From Alphaproteobacteria bacterium (GTDB lineage Bacteria; Pseudomonadota; Alphaproteobacteria; CACIAM-22H2), in assembly GCA_016124335.1 (NCBI GenBank), contig WGNX01000011.1, forward strand, positions 1-64,000: a DNA stretch of 64,000 nt. Reading direction: 5' to 3'. Position 1 is the first letter of the stretch. Each line of letters begins with the position of its first letter. The position numbers and the translations under genes were made by a program. The notes beneath the pieces are model-generated. The model made no database searches. It saw only the letters and a list, made by a program, of their open reading frames with translations, and was not told the origin of the DNA. Positions 35,357 to 43,554 of this stretch are shown here, piece by piece.

Positions 35357-37394
35357 AACCGAGCTTCACGTTCGGGCGGCCGGGCGGCCCAGCGATCGAG
35401 ACATGCGGCACCTGGCGCGCGCCGGCGGCGGCAAGCGTGCCGCCAAGATCGACGCGCCAGTTCGCAAGGTCGAAGATGCCTGACAGCGCCAGCGCGCCGC
35501 CCGGCGCCTCGAAGCGCGTATCGTCCGTGCGCGCGATCCCCCGCTCGAGCGTCCAGTTGCCGGAAGCCTTCGTGAAACGCCCGTTTGCGCCGTGCGCAAG
35601 GCGGCGACCAAGCTCGGCAAGGTCCGGCGTGGTCGCCGAGCGCGCATAGGCGAGCAGGCCGGCAAGATCGACGCCTTCGAGCGTGCCGCCCGGCGAATCG
35701 ATCGCGAGATTGCCCGAAAGACCGGCCGCCATTTCCGCGGGCGTTACCCCCGATGATGCAATCTGCCCCTTGAACGACACCGGCCCGCGCGCAAGCGGCG
35801 GTGCCCCTGCCGACGCGAGGACCCGCGCAAGTTCCGCACCGGCCAACGCGACGCGCAGATCGAATTTCGGCGCCGTCGCCACGCCGACATGACCGGCCGC
35901 CGACAGTGCGCCGCCGAAAAGGCTTCCCGAGAGTTCACCGATATCGAATCCGCCGGCATCCGCCGCCAGCACCAGTCGCGCGTCGCGAAGGTCGAGCGCG
36001 GAAAACACCAGTTCGCGCGCCGAAAGCGACAGGTCGAGCGGAATTCCGCCCACCAGATCCGGCAGGAACGGCACGCGCGACCAGCCGCCGGCACCGGGCG
36101 GCGGCGGGGCGGTGGCGGCGGCGGCCCGTTTCTGCTGGCTGCGCGTCAGGATCGGCCCGCGCACGACCGGCTTTGCGAGCGGTGCCCCGAAGAACGGGTC
36201 GAGCGAGACGCGTTCGCCCGCAAGATCGGCCTTGAGCCTGCCCGCGCGCCATTCCGCCGTGCCTTTCAGGCGCTGTCCGGCAAGTTCGATCTCCACCGGC
36301 TCGGCGCGCAGGCTTCCGGCCGCCGGGTCCATCGCGAACCCGCCGCGCAGCGCCAGCGCGCCCAGATGCCGGCGCGTCGTCACGCCAAGTGCCGCAAGGA
36401 AACGCGCGGCGTCGGGCGCCGCCAGATCGACGATGCCGTCGCGCACCCGGACGCTCGCCTCTGCGATCGAGCGCACGGCAAGTTCGTCGAGGACGAGCTT
36501 TCCGTTCTCCCGCGCGGCAACAAGGATCACGCCTTGCGCTTCGCCCGCCGGCCAGGCGAGACGGCCCGCGCGCACCCGCAGGTCGACATCGCCCGGCCGG
36601 CCCAGCGTATCGGCGACGAGCCCGGCCACGACGGCGAACGGCGCGTCGGCAAACCGGATGTCGAGGGCCGCGCGCGCGACCTCGATGCGCGCCGACCCGT
36701 CGGCCTTCACGCCCTGCCCTTCGACCTCGAAGCGCGCGAAATCGACGGCGTCGGCGGTCGCGCGCAGTTCGCCGCGCGCGCGCCCCAGCGATACGACCGT
36801 CGTATCGAGCGTGCCCTCGAAAGTTCCGTCGGACGGCCGCGCCATGCCGGCAAGACGCGATCCCGAATTCGCCACTTCGACGGCAAGCGCCGCGTGCGTT
36901 TCGTCCCAGCGCGCCGATCCCTGCAGGCGGAGCCCCTGCCAGTCGATCGCAAGCGCGTCGAGGCCCGCACGCGTCGGCCGGCCGGCAATGCGCAGTGTCT
37001 GCCCGGCAAGCGTCGTTTCGGCCGTAAGCCCGTCGGTGCGATCGATGCGCGCCGAAAGCCCGTCGCCGGCAAAGGTCAAGGCGCCATCGGCCGATTTGAC
37101 CGCACCGGCATGCCCGAAGATCCGCGCGGCTGCGACAAACCGGCCGGACTGCGCGACGATACCATCCAGACGACCGACATCGGCGATCTCGATGGCCGGC
37201 ACTTCCAGACGCAAAGGCCAGGTCCAGTCAAATCGCGCGCCGGGTGCGGCATGCGCGGGCAGGCCGGTCTGCGCGGAAATCTCGGCGGCAAGCCGGTCTG
37301 CGGCAGGCCCCGCCTCCGGGCGCAGCAGCACGCCCGAAGCAATGACCACGGCAAGCGCACCGGCAAGCGCGATGGCGATGTTTTTCCTCAGCAT
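35280..37394 (-). CDS. AsmA-family envelope protein
   Basis: The 704-residue protein has an N-terminal membrane anchor (about residues 4-24, IAIALAGALAVVIASGVLL) and a long periplasmic beta-rich region. The C-terminal AsmA_2-like part includes LAIDSPGGTLEGVDLAGLLAY and ARTDDTRFEAPGGALALSGIFDLANW. AsmA-like proteins are bridge-like factors linked to phospholipid transport and outer membrane assembly. The ATG at 37394 begins the signal anchor. The last 77 bp overlap the end of the Sel1 gene on the other strand. The final residues are basic and Pro-rich. Confidence 0.85.
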   Translation of the reverse strand: MLRKNIAIALAGALAVVIASGVLLRPEAGPAADRLAAEISAQTGLPAHAAPGARFDWTWPLRLEVPAIEIADVGRLDGIVAQSGRFVAAARIFGHAGAVKSADGALTFAGDGLSARIDRTDGLTAETTLAGQTLRIAGRPTRAGLDALAIDWQGLRLQGSARWDETHAALAVEVANSGSRLAGMARPSDGTFEGTLDTTVVSLGRARGELRATADAVDFARFEVEGQGVKADGSARIEVARAALDIRFADAPFAVVAGLVADTLGRPGDVDLRVRAGRLAWPAGEAQGVILVAARENGKLVLDELAVRSIAEASVRVRDGIVDLAAPDAARFLAALGVTTRRHLGALALRGGFAMDPAAGSLRAEPVEIELAGQRLKGTAEWRAGRLKADLAGERVSLDPFFGAPLAKPVVRGPILTRSQQKRAAAATAPPPPGAGGWSRVPFLPDLVGGIPLDLSLSARELVFSALDLRDARLVLAADAGGFDIGELSGSLFGGALSAAGHVGVATAPKFDLRVALAGAELARVLASAGAPPLARGPVSFKGQIASSGVTPAEMAAGLSGNLAIDSPGGTLEGVDLAGLLAYARSATTPDLAELGRRLAHGANGRFTKASGNWTLERGIARTDDTRFEAPGGALALSGIFDLANWRVDLGGTLAAAGARQVPHVSIAGPPGRPNVKLGFSAPSGGAAKPADPGARRKAPSPRR

Positions 37395-37504
37395 TCCCGA
37401 TCCATGCCGCAATTTCGCCTCTGGCGCCAGCGCCGGGCAGTTCCTATCTAATGAAACTTCGGGGTCGCAAGGCCCCTTCCCGCACGCGCCCGGAGCCTGC
37501 CGCA

Positions 37505-38176
37505 ATGTTCGTCGAGATCCTGTCCGCCATCACGCCTGAAGCGCTCGTGGCGCTGGGCACCGTGATCATGATCGATCTCGTGCTTGCCGGCGACAACGCG
37601 GTCGTGATCGGCATGGCGGCGGCGGGCCTGCCGGTCGAGCAGCGCGGCCGCGTTCTTCTGATCGGCATCGTCGCGGCGACGGCCCTGCGCATCGCCTTTG
37701 CCGGCGTCACGACCCAGCTGCTCGAGATCGTCGGCCTGCTTTTCGCGGGCGGCGTGCTGCTCTTGTGGGTTTCGTGGAAGCTGTGGCGCGAGATCCGCGA
37801 ACAGGGCAGGCGCGACGCCGCGGCGGGCGAGAAGGTGCTCGAGGGCGAAAATGCCGTCGACATGCCGCGCAAGACGCTGCGCCAGGCGATCGTGCAGATC
37901 GTCGTCGCGGACATATCGATGTCGCTCGACAACGTGCTCGCCGTGGCCGGCGCCTCGCGCGACCATCCCTATGTCCTCGTCTTCGGCCTCGCCGTTTCTG
38001 TCGTGCTGATGGGTGCGGCCGCCGCGATGATCGCGCGCGCGCTGCAGAAGCATCGCTGGATCGCCTATGTCGGTCTGCTGCTGATCCTTTACGTGGCGCT
38101 GAAGATGATGTGGGATGGCGGCCACGAGATCGGCCAGGCCATATCCCTGCTGCTGCCGGCGACATATATCGGCTGA
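37505..38176 (+). CDS. TerC-family integral membrane protein, copy 1
   Basis: The 223-residue protein has seven predicted membrane helices and the two TerC acidic signatures: MIDLVLAGDNAVVIGMAA near residues 20-37 and VADISMSLDNVLAVAGAS near 135-152. The family (YjbE/Alx/MntP-like) is linked to metal ion export, chiefly manganese, and to metallation of exported proteins. I chose the ATG at 37505 because the domain starts there. An immediately following paralogue (copy 2) is 17 bp downstream. Confidence 0.9.
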   Translation: MFVEILSAITPEALVALGTVIMIDLVLAGDNAVVIGMAAAGLPVEQRGRVLLIGIVAATALRIAFAGVTTQLLEIVGLLFAGGVLLLWVSWKLWREIREQGRRDAAAGEKVLEGENAVDMPRKTLRQAIVQIVVADISMSLDNVLAVAGASRDHPYVLVFGLAVSVVLMGAAAAMIARALQKHRWIAYVGLLLILYVALKMMWDGGHEIGQAISLLLPATYIG

Positions 38177-38193
38177 TCGAAGGAAGCGCCGGA

Positions 38194-38853
38194 ATGGAAG
38201 CCGACAGCATCGTCCTGGGCCTGAGCATGGCGCAATGGGCCATGCTCGGCACCGTCGTCATGGTCAATTTCGTGCTGTCGGGCGACAACGCGGTCGTCGT
38301 GGGAATGGCGGCGGCCGGCCTGCCCAAGGCGCAGCGCAAGAAGGCGCTCTGGTTCGGCATCATCGCGGCGACGGTGCTGCGCGTCGTCTTCGCGCTCGCG
38401 GCCACGCAGCTCCTCGAAGTCGTCGGCCTGCTGCTGGCCGGCGGCGTCCTGCTGCTGTGGGTTTCGTGGAAACTGTGGCGCGAGATTTCGCCCGCCGACG
38501 ATCGGCTGGAGGCGGAAGGCGAAGCGCTGCTTGAAGGCCAGCTTGTCGAGCATGTCGGCCCGACCAAGACGTTCTGGGAAGCGCTGTGGCAGATCCTCGT
38601 CGCCGACGTGTCGATGTCGCTCGACAACGTGCTCGCCGTGGCCGGTGCGGCGCGCTCCGATCCGTTCGTGCTGGCGGTGGGACTGATCGTTTCGGTCGTG
38701 CTGATGGGCGTGGCCGCAGCCGCCATCGCCAGGCTGATCGAGCGCTACCGCTGGATTGCCTATGTCGGTCTGGTGCTGATCGTCTACATCTCGCTGAAGA
38801 TGATCTGGGACGGCGGGCACGAAGTGCTCGCCGCCACCGGAACGATCGGCTGA
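38194..38853 (+). CDS. TerC-family integral membrane protein, copy 2
   Basis: The 219-residue protein aligns with copy 1 throughout, including MVNFVLSGDNAVVVGMAA and VADVSMSLDNVLAVAGAA, LLLAGGVLLLWVSWKLWREI and WIAYVGLVLIVYISLKMIWDGG. The loop between the halves (about 95-125) differs most, with an acidic segment PADDRLEAEGEAL. It starts with ATG 38194 after GGAAGCGCCGGA. The pair may form a heteromer or transport different metals. It is convergent with the TRAP operon (7-bp gap). Confidence 0.9.
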   Translation: MEADSIVLGLSMAQWAMLGTVVMVNFVLSGDNAVVVGMAAAGLPKAQRKKALWFGIIAATVLRVVFALAATQLLEVVGLLLAGGVLLLWVSWKLWREISPADDRLEAEGEALLEGQLVEHVGPTKTFWEALWQILVADVSMSLDNVLAVAGAARSDPFVLAVGLIVSVVLMGVAAAAIARLIERYRWIAYVGLVLIVYISLKMIWDGGHEVLAATGTIG

Positions 38854-38860
38854 GGGACCG

Positions 38861-40237
38861 TCAGCCGCCGACCGCGCTGTACATCAGCCGGGGCAGCCAC
38901 ACCACGACGTCGGGGAACAGGATGCAGATCGAAAGGCCGATCGCCTGCAGCCCGAGGAAGGGGATGGCGGCGCGGAAGACCATCGCCATCGTGATCTCGG
39001 GCGGCGCGACGCTCTTCAGATAGAAGAGCGAGTAGCCGAAGGGCGGGCTGAGGAACGCCATCTGCATGTTCACGATGAACAGCACGCCGTACCACAGCGG
39101 CGCATCCGCCTTCGACACGCCGGCCAGCCCCAGAAGGCCGTCGAAGGGCAGGCTCTTGATGATCGGCAGGAAGATCGGAACCGTCAGCAGCAGGATTCCG
39201 ACCCAGTCGAGGAACATGCCGAGGATGAACAGGATGATCTGCATCAGCGCCAGGATCCCGTAGGGCCCGAGCCCGCTGCCGAGGATCGACTGGGTGACGA
39301 AGGTCTGCCCGCCCTTCAGGATGAAGAAGCCCACGAACATCGTGGCGCCGAAGAAGATCCACATAACCATCGCGGTCGCCTTCAGCGTGGCCATGCAAGC
39401 ATCCTGAAGCGAACGCCACGTGAGCTGGCGATAGAGGCCCGAAACCACGAGCGCCCCGAACGTGCCGATGCCCGCGGCTTCCACGGGCGTGGCCACGCCG
39501 AAGAAGATGACGCCGAGCACCACGGCGATCAGCACGACGGGCGCGCTCAGGCCCCTGAGCAGGCGCAGTTTCTCGGCAAACGAGATACGCTCTTCCGGCG
39601 GAAGCGCCGGCCCCATGCGCGGATTGCCGTAGCTCATGACGGTGATGTAGAGCACGTAGAGGCCCGACAGGATCAGGCCCGGAAAGATCGAGCCGATCAG
39701 GAGCTCGCCCAGCGACTGCTGCGCCACGACCGCGTAGACGATCGCCATCACCGAGGGCGGAATGAGGATGCCCAGCGTTCCGCCCGCGAGGATCGAGCCC
39801 ATCGCCAGATACGGATCGTATTTGCGCTTGAGCATCGCGGGCAGCGCGATCATGCCCATCGTCACTTCGGTGGCCCCGACCACGCCCACCATCGCGGCAA
39901 GGACCGTGCACACGACGACCGTCGCCGAGGCAAGCCCGCCCTTGAGGCCGCCAAGGCTCTTGTAGACCGCGTCGAACAGCTCCTCGATGATCCCCGCCTT
40001 CTCGAGGATCGCCGCCATGAAGATGAACAGCGGCACCGCCGAGAGCTGGTAATCCGTCATGAACGGGAAGAGCCGGCCCGGCAGCATGTTCAGCATCGAG
40101 GCGTCGCCGAACACGAACAGGAACACGCATGCGATGCCGCCCGTGACGAAGGCCATCGGCAGGCCCGCCATCAGCACGACGGCGAGCGAGCCGAACAGCA
40201 GGATCGACAACCACTCGATGCTTACATCAAGGCCCAT
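38861..40237 (-). CDS. dctM: TRAP transporter large permease (DctM family)
   Basis: The 458-residue protein has about 12 membrane segments and the TRAP-M features GLPMAFVTGGIACVFLFVFG at the N-terminus, LAGGTLGILIPPSVMAIVYA in the middle (about 148-167) and the C-terminal half VGFFILKGGQTFVT. It translocates an organic acid or similar anion in exchange for Na+. It is third of the TRAP operon (binding protein, small subunit, large subunit) and starts 3 bp after the small subunit ends. The substrate cannot be inferred. Confidence 0.95.
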   Translation of the reverse strand: MGLDVSIEWLSILLFGSLAVVLMAGLPMAFVTGGIACVFLFVFGDASMLNMLPGRLFPFMTDYQLSAVPLFIFMAAILEKAGIIEELFDAVYKSLGGLKGGLASATVVVCTVLAAMVGVVGATEVTMGMIALPAMLKRKYDPYLAMGSILAGGTLGILIPPSVMAIVYAVVAQQSLGELLIGSIFPGLILSGLYVLYITVMSYGNPRMGPALPPEERISFAEKLRLLRGLSAPVVLIAVVLGVIFFGVATPVEAAGIGTFGALVVSGLYRQLTWRSLQDACMATLKATAMVMWIFFGATMFVGFFILKGGQTFVTQSILGSGLGPYGILALMQIILFILGMFLDWVGILLLTVPIFLPIIKSLPFDGLLGLAGVSKADAPLWYGVLFIVNMQMAFLSPPFGYSLFYLKSVAPPEITMAMVFRAAIPFLGLQAIGLSICILFPDVVVWLPRLMYSAVGG

Positions 40238-40240
40238 GGC

Positions 40241-41362
40241 TCAACGCTTTCCGGCAAGAATATGGATGTCGCGCAGGAGATTGACGATTCCCTGCGCGAG
40301 CAGCAGGGCCGCACCGATCGGCATCGTCAGCTTGATCGGCCAGTACTGCACGCCCCATTCCGAGAACGACACTTCCCCGATCGTCGTTGCCTGCCAGGCG
40401 TAGGTGAAGCCCGTCCACAGCAGCGTGCCGACGAAGATGAAGAAGAAGAACGAGGTCATCACGTCGGCCAGCGCCTTCCCGCGCGGCGAGAAGCGCATGT
40501 AGATGACGTCCACGCGCACGTGCGATTCCGAGCGCAGCGCATAGGCGCCGCACAGCAGGTACTGCATGCCGTACATCAGGAACATGCTTTCGTGGACCCA
40601 GTTCGTGGGCGAATTGAACAGGAAGCGGACCACGACCTCGTAGTAGTAGACGAAGATCGAAAGCAGCGTCCAATACGAGACGAACCGCCCCGCCCAGTCG
40701 ACTGCCGATCCGATGGCGCGGTGGACGGGCGTGGCCGGCGCCTCGGGCACGTGGGCGGCCGGCTCGGGCGGCAGTTCGATCGGCTTGAAGCGGTGGGCAG
40801 GGTCCACGCGTTCCTTCTCGCGCGCGCGGCGCACGAGCCCCGGCAGCAGGAAGGCGTCGACCACGAGCAGCACCGCGATGACGGCGCCGAAACCGCCGCC
40901 GATGCGGTTCCATTCGGTGATCGTGACGGTCGCCGACTGCGTATCGTCATGTGCCTTGGCGAGCTTCGCCTCGGCCGCCTTCAGCTTGTCGGTGGCACCC
41001 GCGACATTGCGCTGCATTTCGTCGCGTGCGCCGCGCAGCTCGAAATTGGCGGTGCGCTCGGCCTGGCGGATGGCCGAAATATCCTCGCGCAGCTGCTTGA
41101 TTTCCGCATTGACGAACACGATGGCGCAGAAGAGCGGCAGGAACACGAAGCCCCAGCGGCTGCGCACATAGAAACGGTGGATGCCAAGAAAGCCCGCCGT
41201 CAGCCAGAACATGTAGGCGACCGAGGCGGAGATGTTGGGCGCGCCGGAATCGGCCTTTGCGGCCGCCATCTCGCGCCGCGCGGCAAGCATCGCCAGGAAG
41301 GGAAATCCCCCGAGCAGCACCCAGTACAGCCAGAGGGGCATCACGAAATTGATGTTGGGCAT
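40241..41362 (-). CDS. dctQ: TRAP small permease fused to a TM2-like domain and a coiled coil
   Basis: The 373-residue protein is about twice the usual size of DctQ. Residues 1-30 give one membrane helix. Residues 47-85 (AYMFWLTAGFLGIHRFYVRS) have the TM2-domain pattern of two short helices with GxHRFY between them. Residues 85-145 are a charged coiled coil, then a membrane helix at 157-177. A normal DctQ domain follows at about 222-365, with SESHVRVDVIYMRFSPRGKAL and four helices. The coding strand has eleven C residues directly before the ATG at 41362, so no Shine-Dalgarno site is visible. An alternative TTG start at 41416 reads through the tract in frame. Confidence 0.85.
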   Translation of the reverse strand: MPNINFVMPLWLYWVLLGGFPFLAMLAARREMAAAKADSGAPNISASVAYMFWLTAGFLGIHRFYVRSRWGFVFLPLFCAIVFVNAEIKQLREDISAIRQAERTANFELRGARDEMQRNVAGATDKLKAAEAKLAKAHDDTQSATVTITEWNRIGGGFGAVIAVLLVVDAFLLPGLVRRAREKERVDPAHRFKPIELPPEPAAHVPEAPATPVHRAIGSAVDWAGRFVSYWTLLSIFVYYYEVVVRFLFNSPTNWVHESMFLMYGMQYLLCGAYALRSESHVRVDVIYMRFSPRGKALADVMTSFFFFIFVGTLLWTGFTYAWQATTIGEVSFSEWGVQYWPIKLTMPIGAALLLAQGIVNLLRDIHILAGKR

Positions 41363-41373
41363 GGGGGGGGGGG
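41363..41373. repeat. Homopolymeric G11 tract abutting the TRAP small-subunit start
   Basis: Eleven consecutive G residues on the plus strand (C on the coding strand) end immediately at the ATG. Such tracts are prone to slipped-strand mutation and can alter ribosome spacing or frame. Sequencing or assembly length error is a real alternative. Confidence 0.85.
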
Positions 41374-41458
41374 ACGCTCGTGCGGGTGGAAGTCGCGCGT
41401 TCCGCGCGGGCGGCAAAGATCCGGGGCGGCACGAACGTGCGCCGCCCCGGGGTCGTCG

Positions 41459-42592
41459 TTACAGGTCGAGCTTCAGGCCCGCGTACATGTCGGGCGTGAC
41501 GTAGCCGTAGGTCGGCGATTCCATCACGTCGAGCTGGGCCTTGAAGATGCGGGCCGCATCCTTGTCCTTGTTCGCCCACTTGAACCAGATGGGCACCGCG
41601 ACCTTCTGGAACTTCGGCAGGTCTTCGGCCGGCAGGCGGTTGATCTGGATGCCCGCCTTCTCGAACTTGCCCCACGCCGCCATGTCGGCTGCCTGGATCG
41701 CGGCATGGTGCGTGTTGGAGTAGATCTGGACTTCCTCGTCGACGAAGGTCTTCATCTTCGGCGACAGCTTGTTCCAGACGTTCATGTTGACCACGAGGTC
41801 CATGAGGTCGACCGGCTGGTAGATCGATTCGAGGCCCGGCGGGCCCATCCAGATGTACTTCGTGACCTGCTGGAACCCGAGATCCCAGTTGACCGCGGGG
41901 CCGGTGTAGTCGGCCGCGTCGACCGTGCCCTTCTCCAGCGCCGAGAACACCTCGCCGCCGGGGATCAGCGTCGTGCGCGCGCCGATGGCCGCGAAGCCCT
42001 CGGCGATCATGCCGCCGGGAACGCGCAGCTTGAGGTCCTTGAAGTCCTCGATCGAGCGGATCGGCACCTTCGAGTGGATGATGTTCGGCCCGTGATGGAT
42101 TCGGTTGACGTAGAACATCCCCTGCTTGGCGAAAATCTCGCGCGCGATCTTCAGGCCGTTGTTGCCGTAGAAGAACACGTCCCACTCGTGCGGGTAACGC
42201 AGGCCCATCAGGTACGAGCTGAGGAAGGCGGTGGCCGGCAGCTTGCCCGCCCAGTAGAGCGTGAACGAGTTCATCGCATCGAGCACGCCCGACTTGACGG
42301 CGTCGAACATCTCGAAATCGCCCACGATGTCCTTCGGCCCGAACGCCTTGAACTCGAGTTCGCCGCCCGTCTTCTCGGCGATGGTCGAGCACCAGTGCTT
42401 GAACGTGGCGAGGCCCACGCCCGCGGGCCAGTTCGTCTGCACGCGCCACGACGTCGTCGCGGCTGCGGCCGTGCGGATATGCGGAAAGCCGGTGGCGGCC
42501 GCGACGGCCGCACCGCCGACGAGGGCCGACTTGAAGAATTTGCGGCGTGCGGGCTCCGTGCCCGAAACTGCTGTCTTCGGTGGCTTCGACAT
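41459..42592 (-). CDS. dctP: TRAP transporter substrate-binding protein (DctP family)
   Basis: The 377-residue periplasmic receptor for the DctQM transporter has a Tat-type signal, ARRKFFKSALVGGAAVAAA, at about 15-33, followed by the mature domain starting near TTSWRVQTNW. The segments KVPIRSIEDFKDLKLRVPGG (residue ~165) and LGFQQVTKYIWMGP near 255 match the TRAP receptors for 2-oxo acids and related monocarboxylates. GGGAGGGAG precedes the ATG. It is the first gene of the operon and leaves 97 bp before the small subunit. Confidence 0.92.
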   Translation of the reverse strand: MSKPPKTAVSGTEPARRKFFKSALVGGAAVAAATGFPHIRTAAAATTSWRVQTNWPAGVGLATFKHWCSTIAEKTGGELEFKAFGPKDIVGDFEMFDAVKSGVLDAMNSFTLYWAGKLPATAFLSSYLMGLRYPHEWDVFFYGNNGLKIAREIFAKQGMFYVNRIHHGPNIIHSKVPIRSIEDFKDLKLRVPGGMIAEGFAAIGARTTLIPGGEVFSALEKGTVDAADYTGPAVNWDLGFQQVTKYIWMGPPGLESIYQPVDLMDLVVNMNVWNKLSPKMKTFVDEEVQIYSNTHHAAIQAADMAAWGKFEKAGIQINRLPAEDLPKFQKVAVPIWFKWANKDKDAARIFKAQLDVMESPTYGYVTPDMYAGLKLDL

Positions 42593-42738
42593 CGCTCCCT
42601 CCCAAAAAATCCGATGTGGCGGCTCGCGCCGTGGGGCGCTTATTAGCTGCGCCTGATCGAAGCGTATGCCGATCCGGCGCGGCACGGCAATCGCAATTTG
42701 CGACTGATTTGCCGGTATCCGCGTGGTAAGTCGCGCAC
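42593..42738. promoter_or_regulatory. Divergent promoter region TRAP operon / PhyH gene
   Basis: The 146 bp between dctP (minus) and the dioxygenase gene (plus) contain AT-richer stretches such as GCAATTTGCGACTGATTTGCC (about 42688-42708), suited to promoters in both directions. The divergent arrangement suggests common control of the transporter and the oxidative enzyme. Exact elements cannot be assigned. Confidence 0.35.
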
Positions 42739-43554
42739 GTGACTCCCGACAGTCTCGCCCGAACTTATGCGCAAGACGGCGTCGCCCAAATCGAAGGCGT
42801 GCTCGATGCCGCGTGGATCGCGCGGCTCGCGGCCGCCATCGACCGCGCGATGGCCGCGCCCGGCCGACGGGCCATCGAATTTACTGCCCCCGGCGAGCCG
42901 GGCCGCTTCTTCGGCGACATGTTCATGTGGCGGCGCGATGCCGATTTCCGCGCCGCGTTCTTCCAGACGCGCTGCGCCGAAATCGCCGGAAACGCAATGG
43001 GGGCAACGAAAGTCCATCTTTTCTACGATCAGATCTTCGCCAAGGAACCGGGGACGCCACGCCGCACGCCGTGGCACCAGGACTTCCCCTACTGGCCCGC
43101 GACGGGCGACATGTTCTGTACCGTCTATCTGGCGATAGACGAAATCGATGAACACAACGGCGGTGTGGAATATGTCGCGGGCTCGCACCGTTGGGGCGAC
43201 GACTACCGCCCCCAGCCGTTCCGCGCGGGCGGCGAAGATGCCGTCCGCTACCGCAATCCGGATTTCGCGGCGGCGCCCGATATCGACGCGATGCGCGAGA
43301 CGCTCGACATCCGCCGCTTCGACATGAAGCCGGGCGACGCGGTCGTCTTCCACGGCAAGCTCGTCCACGGTGCCGGCGGCAACGACAGCACCGGCCGGCG
43401 CCGACGCACCCTGGCACTGCGCTTTGCGGGCGACGACGTGCGCTGGCGCGAAGGCGTGCCGACCTTCAAGGCGCTCAACGCCGCGAAAATGAAGACGGGC
43501 GAACCGCTCGACGCGCGGCCCGACCTGTTCCCTGTGTTGTGGAGACGCGCCTAG
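42739..43554 (+). CDS. Phytanoyl-CoA dioxygenase family protein (Fe(II)/2-oxoglutarate)
   Basis: The 271-residue enzyme belongs to the PhyH family. The Fe-binding facial triad is His113 and Asp115 (PWHQDFPYW) and His210 (KLVHGAGGN), with 2-oxoglutarate contacts expected from the downstream Arg-rich strand (RRRRTLALRFAG). The segment LAIDEIDEHNGGVEYVAGSH is characteristic. GTG is the start. It is divergent from a TRAP transporter and convergent, with a 4-bp overlap, with an FAD-dependent oxidase. The substrate is unknown; many relatives hydroxylate small metabolites or natural products. Confidence 0.9.
   Translation: MTPDSLARTYAQDGVAQIEGVLDAAWIARLAAAIDRAMAAPGRRAIEFTAPGEPGRFFGDMFMWRRDADFRAAFFQTRCAEIAGNAMGATKVHLFYDQIFAKEPGTPRRTPWHQDFPYWPATGDMFCTVYLAIDEIDEHNGGVEYVAGSHRWGDDYRPQPFRAGGEDAVRYRNPDFAAAPDIDAMRETLDIRRFDMKPGDAVVFHGKLVHGAGGNDSTGRRRRTLALRFAGDDVRWREGVPTFKALNAAKMKTGEPLDARPDLFPVLWRRA

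Noticed and set aside
41374..41416. TTG 41416 as the start of the TRAP small subunit
   Set aside because: It would add 18 residues encoded by the C-tract and Pro/Arg-rich sequence, with no ribosome binding site; kept only as an alternative.
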